Of a DNA stretch of 64,000 bases, positions 17,820 through 26,065 are shown piece after piece (positions within the stretch are counted from its first letter, which is position 1; every line of letters starts with the position of its first letter). Source of the DNA: Catenibacillus scindens (GTDB taxonomy: Bacteria; Bacillota; Clostridia; Lachnospirales; Lachnospiraceae). Position numbers and translations under genes: made by a program. The notes beneath the pieces were generated by a model. The model had not been told where the DNA came from. It made no database searches and worked only from the letters and a program-made list of their open reading frames with translations. The stretch lies in contig NZ_JACHFW010000001.1 in NCBI RefSeq assembly GCF_014202115.1, forward strand, positions 62,001-126,000. Reading direction: 5' to 3'.

Positions 17820-19667
17820 TTATCTGCTCATTTCCACCGTCACTTTTGCCTCATCCGCCCGGAGAAGATAAAGATTTCCCGTAAGGCGGGCCAGCTCGCC
17901 CCCGGACACGCTCCCCGGCGTCCCCTCATTAAAGCGGACAAAAAACCATGCGCTGTCATAGAGATGATCCACATTGAAAATGATCTCATCTTCCGTCACC
18001 GTCTTGTCCACCGTCACCGCGGCAAAGCGCTGGATGGCTCCGGAAAGCTGAGAGCCTGTCAGATTCCTCAGGGACGGCGCCGATGTATAGAGCCAATCCA
18101 TGTAATCTGCCAGATTCCCCTTTAACGTCTCCCATCCAAGAGCGGCGCCCCGGTCCTCGTCCAACAGGTCGTCCGGGTGCATAAAGTGATTATTGACAAA
18201 ATGCATATTCAGCTCTGAGACCGCGGACAGTTTCATAAAATCATCAATGAGACAACCGGAAATGATCCTTGGCTGCTCCACAATACCGTCCTCGGCCACT
18301 TCAAATTCCTGCTGGTAGACAAAATCATCAGAGAAATAATTGCTGGCAATAGTTCGAATCTGAGGAAACGCCTCGGCCAGCATCTGGCGCCCCTCCGCCG
18401 TCAGCACATTGGAGGGCGGCACATACACCGTCTTTTCCGTACCCGGGAAAACCGCCTCCCCAAATTCAATCAGTTCCTCCACGGAATTTTCCATGGCCTG
18501 CCAGCTCTCCCATGTGTTGTAGGGAAGAATATCCCCGTAGTCAATGTTATCCAAAGCCAACGGCTGGTGGTTATATCCGTGATAGCCAATCTCCCCCTGC
18601 TGGTGAAGGAGCATATTTCCAAAATACTGGAACCGGGATATATCCTGAGTTCTGGACACCTGGCCGCTTGTGTCATCCTCGTAAGTCTCGATGATCACAC
18701 CGGTAAAGCGGACGCCATACCGGTCCGCCAAATTTAAAATATCCGGCCACCACACATTGGAATAAAAATCGGCGATGCTCATGCCGTAGTCCCGGGTCAC
18801 ATAGGCGCCGTTCCCGCCGGGAACCGGCGATGGAAAATCATCCAGGTAAAAGGCTGAGCCGTTGATCACCGGGTAGATGACACAGTCTGTGAGAAGGCTG
18901 TAGGAAGCCGCGTAAAAGCCCCGGACAGCCCGCTCATAAAGCCCAAAATTGTCGACCACAAACTTTCCGTCGCCGTATTTAGTCTCCCATATCAGGGGGA
19001 CCCGGCCGTCGCCGTTTGTGGCGTGGACCACCGCGCGATCCCCAAGCTCCACAGCCCATGCGGAATCAAAGGGATCGGTGATGGTGTAGCTGACGCCCCC
19101 TCCGATCATAAAATCTTCTGACGGGCAAATACTGTCCACCAAAACATTGTCATAGCCAGATGAAATAATTCCAAGCTTCTGCTCAATGAGCATCTCATAG
19201 GGTTCTTTCTGGAGGGTCAGGGCAAAGAGGGCGCTGCCCCCGTCCTCCACCCAGTCGGCCATGGCAAGGACTTCCTCCCCCAGAAGACTTAAATCGGACA
19301 TAAGAACCACCAGAGTCTCATAGTCATCGTAATCCCATGACTGGCCGCTTTGCACGTCCACCATCTCATAGCCCACCTTCATATCCAGAAGGATCCGCTG
19401 AAACTGCTCTACCGCCAGCATACTGGAAGCATTTTCACTGTCCATAAGCACCAGGCAGTCTTTATCTACAGTTTCATAGACTTCCCTGGCAGCGAGGGAC
19501 TCGTCCACGGGTATGTAGGCGCTGGATATCTGAGCCGAGGAATAGCGGATGCCGCTGCGCTCAGCGAAAAGTATGACGCCGATCCCGGCAAACACACAGA
19601 AAATGCCAACAAGTCCTTTGTAATGAAAAGCTTTCCAACGCTGAAGTTTTTTATCTTTTTTCTTCAT
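17820..19667 (-). CDS. DUF2194 protein, PelA-type polysaccharide deacetylase
   Basis: A 615-residue protein with one N-terminal membrane anchor (about residues 17-35) and an external part. The second half resembles the CE4-like deacetylase domain of PelA: metal-binding Asp pair in AFYLDDFPSPVPGG, the H-x3-H motif in IGYHGYNHQPLA, and the conserved VYVPPSNVLTAEGRQML segment. The first part (about 50-250) is a Rossmann-like or glutamine-amidotransferase-like region (LVVLMSDLSLLGEEVLAMADWV). Unlike Pseudomonas PelA there is no glycoside hydrolase domain, which matches the deacetylase-only PelA described in Gram-positive pel loci. Predicted role: removing acetyl groups from the nascent polymer outside the membrane, giving it positive charge. 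It overlaps the pelE-like gene by 4 bases. Confidence 0.82.
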   Translation of the reverse strand: MKKKDKKLQRWKAFHYKGLVGIFCVFAGIGVILFAERSGIRYSSAQISSAYIPVDESLAAREVYETVDKDCLVLMDSENASSMLAVEQFQRILLDMKVGYEMVDVQSGQSWDYDDYETLVVLMSDLSLLGEEVLAMADWVEDGGSALFALTLQKEPYEMLIEQKLGIISSGYDNVLVDSICPSEDFMIGGGVSYTITDPFDSAWAVELGDRAVVHATNGDGRVPLIWETKYGDGKFVVDNFGLYERAVRGFYAASYSLLTDCVIYPVINGSAFYLDDFPSPVPGGNGAYVTRDYGMSIADFYSNVWWPDILNLADRYGVRFTGVIIETYEDDTSGQVSRTQDISRFQYFGNMLLHQQGEIGYHGYNHQPLALDNIDYGDILPYNTWESWQAMENSVEELIEFGEAVFPGTEKTVYVPPSNVLTAEGRQMLAEAFPQIRTIASNYFSDDFVYQQEFEVAEDGIVEQPRIISGCLIDDFMKLSAVSELNMHFVNNHFMHPDDLLDEDRGAALGWETLKGNLADYMDWLYTSAPSLRNLTGSQLSGAIQRFAAVTVDKTVTEDEIIFNVDHLYDSAWFFVRFNEGTPGSVSGGELARLTGNLYLLRADEAKVTVEMSR

Positions 19668-20563
19668 TGCTTCTGCCTCCAGAAGTTTATACGTTCCCGC
19701 TGAGCGCGGGATAAATAAATGTGCCGCTTATCAATTTCCCGGATCTGATTTTCCAGATCCACGCCCCTCCCCATAAGGGCGTAATACTCAAGTCTGAGCA
19801 TATGATAGTCTGAATGATCCTCCCACTTTTTCTCCATCTGATCTAAAAGCGCCCCGGCCCTGTCACACCGTTTCAGCGAGAACTCATTTTCCACAAGCCG
19901 GACATAATTTTCCAGCACAGGTTCCCTGGCCAGCTTTTTTTCCAGCAGTTGGGAGTATCGCTCCCGCTGCATCCGTTCCAACTGACCCTGAGCCAGTCCC
20001 TGAGACAGGTATTCTTTCAAAAGATCACAATACTCCTCTAAAACGCTGTAATTTTCCGGATCTCTCCGGTACGTCCGCTCCATCTGCCGCAGACGGGTGT
20101 CATAACTTTTCGACAGTTCCGTCATGGCTGTCGCCGCATAGTGAACAACTTCCACATCCTCATTCATCCGTGCCTGAAGAAGGGCTTCCATGTAATCCTG
20201 GGGATGATCGTTTAAAATATCCATCATCAGATCCCTTCGTGTCTTTGAGTCGTTCATAATCAAAGCTTCCTCCAGAGGGACAATATCCTTCTGATCCTGA
20301 AAATTGTCCGGAAGAATGCTGCGGTATACCTGGTCTTCCACCTGAAGCTTCTCCACACCTTTTTTCTTTTCTCCGTTGGCCTTAATAAAGATCTGAAAGT
20401 GGAGGATCAGACAGCACACAAGACCCCAGAATGGTATGAAAATGACCATGGGCATCATATGTTTTTTCACTTTTAAAATATGACATCGGATTCCCACATA
20501 CACAAGGCAGCAGATAATCACATGGAGAATCAGCAATATTATTCCAATAACTGTCACATACAT
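19664..20563 (-). CDS. PelE-like membrane protein with TPR-type repeats
   Basis: A 299-residue protein with two N-terminal membrane helices (about residues 3-25 and 37-58) followed by a soluble, helical, charged region containing TPR-like repeats (for example DPENYSVLEEYCDLLKEYL, EPVLENYVRLVENEFSLKR, HSDYHMLRLEYYALMGRG). This is the architecture of PelE, the small subunit joining PelD and PelG. Sequence identity to known PelE is not something I can judge; position between pelD and the deacetylase is the main support. The ATG at 20563 is taken because upstream in-frame sequence to 20611 overlaps pelD and lacks a start with a ribosome site; AAAGGAG is 11 bases upstream. Confidence 0.72.
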   Translation of the reverse strand: MYVTVIGIILLILHVIICCLVYVGIRCHILKVKKHMMPMVIFIPFWGLVCCLILHFQIFIKANGEKKKGVEKLQVEDQVYRSILPDNFQDQKDIVPLEEALIMNDSKTRRDLMMDILNDHPQDYMEALLQARMNEDVEVVHYAATAMTELSKSYDTRLRQMERTYRRDPENYSVLEEYCDLLKEYLSQGLAQGQLERMQRERYSQLLEKKLAREPVLENYVRLVENEFSLKRCDRAGALLDQMEKKWEDHSDYHMLRLEYYALMGRGVDLENQIREIDKRHIYLSRAQRERINFWRQKQ

Positions 20564-20579
20564 CCGGAATCCATCTCCT

Positions 20580-22691
20580 TTACAACATCCCTTCCTCCGA
20601 GCCGGAAACAATGGTACATTTCAGCCCGGAAGCCTCCAGACGGGTACATACATGTCTGGCCCCATCCGCTGTGGTCTGGTGAAGGATCAGGTAGATCTGC
20701 TGATCTTTGGACAGGCCCGCAGTATCTGTCTCACGGATCTTAACAGAGAGGATATCCTCGGCTTCTTCCAGAGACATATTTCCCCGATCCACACGCAGCA
20801 GCGTATAATCTGCCATCTTTTCCTCCCTCATGGAGTGATACAGTGAAAGCTGCGCAAGAAAATATTCTTCTTTCATAAATATGGTGTTACCCACATGCTG
20901 CTGCTCATAAAGGCTCCTCTGATAATCCAGCGCTCTCAAAAGGGCCGTCTCCACCAGCCCGCACAAAATCTTAATCATGTTCTGATAGGCCAGGGTCATC
21001 TGAGTATATTGAGCCCTTTGGATGGCAATCATCAGCATAAGCCGCTGTTCCCGGTGAAGGCCCACAACATACATGGGAAGCTCCTGATCCAGACGGGTAT
21101 TTACCCACATATTGCCAGGATCAATCTGGGAGAGGATCATCGAATAATTTTTCATATCCAGGGAGCGGGGAATCCCGTCCAAAATCTCCCTTGAAGCTGC
21201 CCCCAGCCGGGCAAAATTAGGATTTTTCCCAATGGTATAAATCATAATAGAATGATTTTCCAAAACATCTTCCAGAATATGTATCGTCTGCATAAATATT
21301 TCCTGAGGACGGACAAGATCCAGCTTCCGGGTGATATCATAAATCTTTCCAAAGCTGTCTCTGCTTCCGAGAATCTGGCGTTTTAAGTCGTGATTTTCTC
21401 TATATGTATCCTGATATAACGTCTGCATGAAATAGAATTTATCGTGTAAAAGCTGATTTTCTTTTTTAACAAAGCCAACATCATTGCGGTTTTTCATCTG
21501 GATATAGCCGCAGATGGCCCCCACCGTAAAATAGAGAATAAAGGGGAGCCAGTTGGATGGCTCGTAAAACAGGGTCAGCCAGTTGGTTCCCTGGCCGATG
21601 TAGGCAAAGATGAGGGAGACGGACGCCAGAGCCGCGGCCAGTATGCCCATGTTCATCCCGTGGATCGTCCCGATAATGACCACATAGAGCAGGCGCACAT
21701 CAATAAAACGGAACTGCACCTGATTATTTAACAGCACATTTAAGATCAGCATCAGTATAAAAGCGCCCACGGTCTCCAGAACTTTCCACACTTTGGCGGC
21801 TCTTTTCATGCATTTTTTCAGTTTATCCCAAAAACGCTCCGGCTTTTCCATAGTGCGGCAATATTCTTCCCAGAGCTGGGAAAGTTCCGTCAGCAGCGAT
21901 ATTTTGGGGAACCATCCATAGCGGTAACGGAGTATTTTATCATCCGGCGCCGAAGGCTGCAGACCGTTTTCCTCCCTGCCGTCCCAAGTCTCCCCGTAAT
22001 CTACCTCCAGTCCGGGAATCCGTTCTTTAAGGCTTTGTCCCACCTGCCCCAGGGTTATAGAAAACACATCCGGCACATTTAAAATCTCATTTTCATGATA
22101 CTCGTCCCAACTGTCCAAAATCCTGTAGAGCAGTTCACAGAGATCATCCATAGATAAAAAACAGGCCGGCCCATCAGCAGCCTCCTCCATATGTACTTTC
22201 TGTTCCTTCCTGGCACTTTCGAAAATATGAAATAAATAATCCTCCGGACAGATCGCCGAATAAAGATAAGGTATGCGCACAATCTTCATATGGAAGGCGC
22301 CAAGATCAGCGTAATACCGGCATAAGGACTCCCCGGCAGACGCCATGATCGTCTTGCCCGTAGTCGAGGGAACCCCCCCTTCCGGTCCGGTAAGGTATAT
22401 AAAGGAACATCTCCGCTTTTGACAATATAAAAGAATCTGGCGCAGCTGCTCCAGCTCACCGGTCTGGCGCCCGTGAAAAGTGAGAAACTGGGAAAAATAA
22501 ATCACATAATCCACATCACAGATTTCCAGCAGTTCCCCTTTTTCCATATCCTTTGTTCCTTTTAAACAAGATATATGTTTGCTCTCTTTTACGCCGCATT
22601 CCCCGTCAATAAAAACATGGCAGTCAGGAAAGGTGTTTAAAATAAAACGTTCGGTCAGATAGCCGATATTACCTGTCAGCAAAATCTCCAT
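20580..22691 (-). CDS. pelD: PelD-like c-di-GMP receptor fused to a degenerate SDR domain
   Basis: A 703-residue membrane protein. Residues 1-285 form an extended SDR (epimerase-like) Rossmann domain starting MEILLTGNIGYLTERF; the YxxxK catalytic pair is not found where expected. About four membrane helices follow (about 305-410), then a coiled stretch, a GAF domain (about 440-590) and a C-terminal GGDEF-like domain (about 600-690). The GGDEF active site is replaced by KDQQI, but RETD (Arg653, Asp656) lies exactly five residues before it, the RxxD inhibitory site that binds c-di-GMP. Membrane helices plus GAF plus degenerate GGDEF is the PelD architecture, so this should be the c-di-GMP-sensing subunit that switches on PelF/PelG. 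It is the first gene of the operon; AGGAGA lies 11 bases before the ATG. Confidence 0.9.
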   Translation of the reverse strand: MEILLTGNIGYLTERFILNTFPDCHVFIDGECGVKESKHISCLKGTKDMEKGELLEICDVDYVIYFSQFLTFHGRQTGELEQLRQILLYCQKRRCSFIYLTGPEGGVPSTTGKTIMASAGESLCRYYADLGAFHMKIVRIPYLYSAICPEDYLFHIFESARKEQKVHMEEAADGPACFLSMDDLCELLYRILDSWDEYHENEILNVPDVFSITLGQVGQSLKERIPGLEVDYGETWDGREENGLQPSAPDDKILRYRYGWFPKISLLTELSQLWEEYCRTMEKPERFWDKLKKCMKRAAKVWKVLETVGAFILMLILNVLLNNQVQFRFIDVRLLYVVIIGTIHGMNMGILAAALASVSLIFAYIGQGTNWLTLFYEPSNWLPFILYFTVGAICGYIQMKNRNDVGFVKKENQLLHDKFYFMQTLYQDTYRENHDLKRQILGSRDSFGKIYDITRKLDLVRPQEIFMQTIHILEDVLENHSIMIYTIGKNPNFARLGAASREILDGIPRSLDMKNYSMILSQIDPGNMWVNTRLDQELPMYVVGLHREQRLMLMIAIQRAQYTQMTLAYQNMIKILCGLVETALLRALDYQRSLYEQQHVGNTIFMKEEYFLAQLSLYHSMREEKMADYTLLRVDRGNMSLEEAEDILSVKIRETDTAGLSKDQQIYLILHQTTADGARHVCTRLEASGLKCTIVSGSEEGML

Positions 22692-22895
22692 TTATTTTCG
22701 TCTCTCCTATATTCTGTGTTCCTACAGCACTGTGCATTTTAATTGTCGCAGGCGTTATTGTTAGATGGAATAAATTATTTAGTCACATACTTTTTATATA
22801 TAATCACAATTCATTTTTTATGATATCACATTTTAATTCATATTTACAGTCTTTTTTATATATTCTAAAGCCAGTTTTTTCCATTTCTTTCTGCC
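22692..22895. other. AT-rich divergent intergenic region between pelD and csoR
   Basis: About 200 bases of AT-rich sequence separate the divergent pelD and csoR genes. Several TATAAT-like and TATCAT-like words occur on the minus strand, so the Pel operon promoter is presumably here, but no single -35/-10 pair stands out. I looked for and did not see a c-di-GMP riboswitch. Confidence 0.5.
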
Positions 22896-22924
22896 TTGAC
22901 AAATCCGCTCCGAAGCCGGATAAT
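22896..22924 (+). promoter_or_regulatory. csoR promoter
   Basis: TTGACA (22896-22901) and GATAAT (22919-22924) with a 17-base spacer, followed at once by a CsoR-like operator. Confidence 0.7.
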
Positions 22925-22929
22925 ATACA

Positions 22930-22947
22930 TATACCCCCAAAGGTATA
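22930..22947 (+). promoter_or_regulatory. CsoR-type operator upstream of csoR
   Basis: TATACCCCCAAAGGTATA, an 18-base pseudo-palindrome with the C-run flanked by TATA and GGTATA arms typical of CsoR operators. It sits between the -10 box and the start codon, so CsoR should repress itself until metal binds. The same pattern recurs before the ATPase gene. Confidence 0.75.
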
Positions 22948-22960
22948 GGAGGTGGAAACA

Positions 22961-23236
22961 ATGCGTCAATGTATGGATGCTGATAATCTTCATCGCAGAT
23001 TAAAAAAGATCATCGGCCAGGTACAGGCTATTGACCGGATGATCGATGAGGACATCCCATGTGAAGATATCCTCTCCCAGCTCAACGCGGCTAAGTCTGC
23101 TCTCCACAAATGCGGACAGGTTGTTTTGGAAGGTCACATCCGCCACTGCGTCCGGGATGGAATTGAACATGGCGACGCCGACAAGACCATTGAAAGCTTT
23201 ACAAAAGCTGTGGAACGTTTTTCAAATATGGGCTAA
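22961..23236 (+). CDS. csoR: CsoR family copper-sensing repressor
   Basis: A 91-residue all-helical DNA-binding repressor that leaves DNA when it binds Cu(I). The three metal ligands of CsoR are present with the right spacing: Cys34 (DIPCED), His59 and Cys63 (EGHIRHC), equal to C-x24-H-x3-C. The N-terminal NLHRRLKKIIGQVQAI helix is the family DNA-contact region. An FrmR or RcnR relative would have a different residue set, and the His-x3-Cys pair argues for CsoR. The ATG at 22961 has AGGAGG 8 bases upstream; a GTG at 22952 would place the ribosome site wrongly. It is followed by its own terminator and then by the P-type ATPase gene with matching operators. Confidence 0.9.
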   Translation: MRQCMDADNLHRRLKKIIGQVQAIDRMIDEDIPCEDILSQLNAAKSALHKCGQVVLEGHIRHCVRDGIEHGDADKTIESFTKAVERFSNMG

Positions 23237-23289
23237 TTCAAATATGGAATCAAGGCAACGATCCGACAGTATGAATCTTTGCCAAAAAA

Positions 23290-23329
23290 GCGGGACTGCC
23301 CCACGGACTCATCTGTGGAGCAGTCCCGC
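23290..23329 (+). terminator. Terminator after csoR
   Basis: Stem GCGGGACTGC with matching GCAGTCCCGC and an inner CCAC/GTGG extension, followed by a T-rich run. It separates csoR from the ATPase transcription unit. Confidence 0.75.
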
Positions 23330-23377
23330 TGTCATTTTCGCAGATTTTACTTTACTGTTTTCACGGATTTTTGCGCC

Positions 23378-23430
23378 TTGACATACCTATACCCCCTATA
23401 GTATTATATGGGTATACCCCTATAGGTATA
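23378..23430 (+). promoter_or_regulatory. P-type ATPase promoter with two CsoR-type operators
   Basis: TTGACA (23378-23383) and TATTAT (23402-23407) with an 18-base spacer. One CsoR-like box (23388-23405, TATACCCCCTATAGTATT, imperfect right arm) fills the spacer; a second, TATACCCCTATAGGTATA (23413-23430), covers the start region. Both resemble the box at csoR, so the ATPase should be derepressed by the same metal. Confidence 0.75.
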
Positions 23431-23501
23431 GTAAAAAGGTAATGATAGAGTCAGAAAACTTTTGACTTCAACATTCTGAATTCAGAGGAGGCGTTTCCAT
23501 T

Positions 23502-25409
23502 ATGAAGAAATTAATGGCCAAACTAGAATATGTTCTTGAACTGGGCGGTGTCAAAAAAGACATCGCGCTGCTGGTTATTTCAGGCGTCGCGTTGCTTCTA
23601 AGCATATTCCATCCCTTTTCCCTGCCCTTTGATCCGGCATGGACGGCCATCCTGCTGTGCGGTATCCCCATCATCCTTGAGGCCGTCATCGGACTCGTCA
23701 CCGCTTTTGATATTAAAGCGGACGTCCTTGTCTCCCTTGCCCTTATTGCTTCTGTGTGCATCGGCGAAGACTTTGCCGCCGGAGAAGTTGCCTTTATCAT
23801 GCAGCTCGGCGGACTTTTAGAAGATCTCACTGTCGCCAGGGCCCGGGCAGGCATTGAAAAGCTTGTCCACCTATCCCCTCAGACTGCCCGGATACTCGAA
23901 AATGCCAGTGAACGGATCATTCCCGCCGAACAGGTGAAAGTGGGGGACCGACTGAGAGTTCTTCCCGGCGAGAGTATCCCAGTGGACGGGGTCATTGTCT
24001 CAGGGCAGACGTCCATTAACCAGGCTATCATGACCGGTGAATCCCTCCCTGTGGATAAAACAGCGGGTGACCCTGTATCCAGCGGAACGGTCAATCTGTT
24101 CGGCGCTTTTGAGATGATGGCAGAGAAGATTGGCGAGGACAGTTCCATCCAGCGGATGATCCAGCTTGTACAGTCCGCAGACGCTGACAAGGCAAAAATT
24201 GTAGGTATCGCCGACCGGTGGGCCACATGGATCGTTGTCATCGCTCTGACCGCGGCAGCCCTGACCTGGGCCATTTCCGGACAGATCATTCGCGCAGTTA
24301 CTATACTTGTTGTCTTTTGCCCCTGCGCCCTTGTCCTTGCCACCCCCACGGCAATCATGGCCGCCATCGGCAATGTGGCCAAACACGGCTTTCTTGTCCG
24401 TGAAGGCGACGCCCTGGAACGGCTGGCCACCGTCAAAAAAATCGCCTTTGACAAAACGGGAACTCTGACCTACGGCGTCCCCAAAGTCATCAGCGTCAAA
24501 TCTCTGTCTCCGGCATACAGTGAATCACAGATTTACGCCTTTGCTGCCGGCGCTGAACAGATGTCCGAACATCCCCTGGGCAAAGCTGTTGTCCAGTGCT
24601 ATAAAGATCAGATCAAAAAAAGCGTTCCCACGGTTTCTGACTTTAAAATGATCCCCGGACGAGGGGTATCGGCCACTGTAGATTCACTGACAGGCCAGAC
24701 CGACAGTCCGGAGGCAGCGACAATTCTGGCAGGAAATCAGCAGATGCTTACAGAACATGGCATCGATTTTACGCCGCCAAAAGATGCCCGACAGTGTTTA
24801 GATCAGGGCTGCACCGTCATTTATATAGCTATCGGCCAGATCCCTGCCGGCTACATTGCCCTCTCAGATACTCTCCGGGCGGAAAGTAAGAACATGATTC
24901 GCCGTCTCCGCAAATTTGGCGTGGAGCCGGTCCTTCTCACCGGCGACCATGAGAACGCGGCAAACACTATGGCCCGGCAGCTTAATATCAGCGAAGTCCA
25001 CGCCAACTGCCTCCCGGAAGATAAATTAACATACATTAATGACTGCCAGAAAAACAATAGACCCATCTGCATGATCGGCGACGGCATCAATGACGCTCCC
25101 GCACTGAAAGCGGCCACCGCAGGGATTGCCATGGGGAAGATCGGCAGCGATATTGCCGTCGACGCCGCCGACATCGCCCTCATTGACGATGAGGTCCGGG
25201 AGCTTCCCCATCTGCTGGCTCTGTCAAAAAAAATGATGACGACCATAAAGATCAATCTCTCTTTTTCCATGGGACTGAACTTTATTGCCATCATCCTTGC
25301 CATTACTGGTATTTTAAACCCAGTGGTGGGCGCCCTCGTCCACAATGCCGGCTCTGTTCTTGTGATTATCAACTCTGCCCTGCTTCTACGGTGGAAGATA
25401 CGGGAATAA
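23502..25409 (+). CDS. P1B-type heavy-metal ATPase
   Basis: Membrane pump exporting a transition metal at the cost of ATP; 635 residues. Seen: actuator TGES (178-181), metal-site CPC (273-275, VFCPCALVLATP), phosphorylation site DKTGT (Asp317), HPLGKA (the HP motif, about 357) and GDGINDAP (about 526-533). There is no N-terminal metal-binding domain. CsoR-type control suggests copper, but the last two helices (SFSMGLNF and VHNAGSVLVIIN) do not match copper ATPases: they resemble zinc/cadmium pumps with the conserved Lys and Asp changed, and HNAGS also recalls the HEGGS/T motif of cobalt-type pumps. Metal specificity is therefore left open. The ATG has GAGGAGG upstream. Confidence 0.88.
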   Translation: MKKLMAKLEYVLELGGVKKDIALLVISGVALLLSIFHPFSLPFDPAWTAILLCGIPIILEAVIGLVTAFDIKADVLVSLALIASVCIGEDFAAGEVAFIMQLGGLLEDLTVARARAGIEKLVHLSPQTARILENASERIIPAEQVKVGDRLRVLPGESIPVDGVIVSGQTSINQAIMTGESLPVDKTAGDPVSSGTVNLFGAFEMMAEKIGEDSSIQRMIQLVQSADADKAKIVGIADRWATWIVVIALTAAALTWAISGQIIRAVTILVVFCPCALVLATPTAIMAAIGNVAKHGFLVREGDALERLATVKKIAFDKTGTLTYGVPKVISVKSLSPAYSESQIYAFAAGAEQMSEHPLGKAVVQCYKDQIKKSVPTVSDFKMIPGRGVSATVDSLTGQTDSPEAATILAGNQQMLTEHGIDFTPPKDARQCLDQGCTVIYIAIGQIPAGYIALSDTLRAESKNMIRRLRKFGVEPVLLTGDHENAANTMARQLNISEVHANCLPEDKLTYINDCQKNNRPICMIGDGINDAPALKAATAGIAMGKIGSDIAVDAADIALIDDEVRELPHLLALSKKMMTTIKINLSFSMGLNFIAIILAITGILNPVVGALVHNAGSVLVIINSALLLRWKIRE

Positions 25410-25641
25410 TACTCCTGCTGTACAGGCTTCTCCGCCTGCGGCGGGGATCTTCCACGACACCTTCCCCACCGCCGCGGGTCTCATATGGCCCGCAGCGTAT
25501 GGCGGCTTCTGAATCCGTGCCTTTCAAATTTTCTTACAAAAGTCAGGCTGCCTCATTACCTTTCCAAAGTTTGCCGCTGTTATAGATTTTCCTTTGAGGT
25601 AAATTCATTTTCCTGCTCCCAGATTCATGATTTTCATAATG

Positions 25642-25669
25642 ATATCCTCCATGCGGAGGATATTTTTTT
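25642..25669 (+). terminator. Hairpin with T-run downstream of the ATPase gene
   Basis: ATATCCTCC, ATGC loop, GGAGGATAT, then six T residues. It is the first good plus-strand terminator after the ATPase stop, though 230 bases away. Confidence 0.6.
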
Positions 25670-25892
25670 GTGGCAGAACCCGGCATATCACTGATAATGG
25701 TATCCTTCTGCAATTCAGTCGGCTGTCCAGCATCAGTCTTTACTCAAAACCAATAAATCTGCCCTGATAGCAGCAGATCACATCCGGTATTCCTGCGGTA
25801 TTGTACATACCTCCATGTTCTTTCCACGAAAAGCATCCCGGAAGGGATTTTAGATACTTTAGGATTGCTCTCACAATGTCTGCTTCCTTCAT
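25662..25892 (-). pseudogene. VRR-NUC domain nuclease remnant, frameshifted
   Basis: From an ATG at 25892 the minus strand reads MKEADIVRAILKYLKSLPGC and continues to FSWKEHGGMYNTAGIPDVIC, then GRFIGFE and a stop at 25740-25742. The next frame continues VKTDAGQPTELQKDTI. Joined, these give the VRR-NUC pattern: HGG-x4-GIPD followed by E-V-K-x-D-x-GQPT-x-LQ, where GIPD and ExK are catalytic positions. One base appears to have been lost at FE|VK and the C-terminal third is missing. VRR-NUC proteins of this small size are typical of Firmicute prophages, so this is probably a prophage scar. The frameshift could be a sequencing error, but the missing end still makes it a remnant. Confidence 0.7.
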
Positions 25893-26028
25893 GTGTCAAA
25901 TAACAGCATGATAAAGCAGACAATCTTAAACACGAACCAGAAAAATTTTATAAAGCATTTCCCGAAAAACAGAGAATATGTGCATATAGTGCAATCCCGC
26001 AATATATCAAGGAAAATGAGTATATAAA

Positions 26029-26065
26029 ATCCCCCTCGCCCGACACGTCGCCGGAAAAGGGGGAT
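26029..26065 (-). terminator. Probable terminator after lysS
   Basis: On the minus strand ATCCCCCT and AGGGGGAT arms enclose an inner GC-rich stem, followed by TTTTATAT, about 90 bases after the lysS stop. Confidence 0.6.

Noticed and set aside
22692-22895. Possible c-di-GMP riboswitch upstream of pelD
   Set aside because: The leader is AT-rich and I could not find the conserved GEMM core or a matching terminator; control is more likely through PelD itself.
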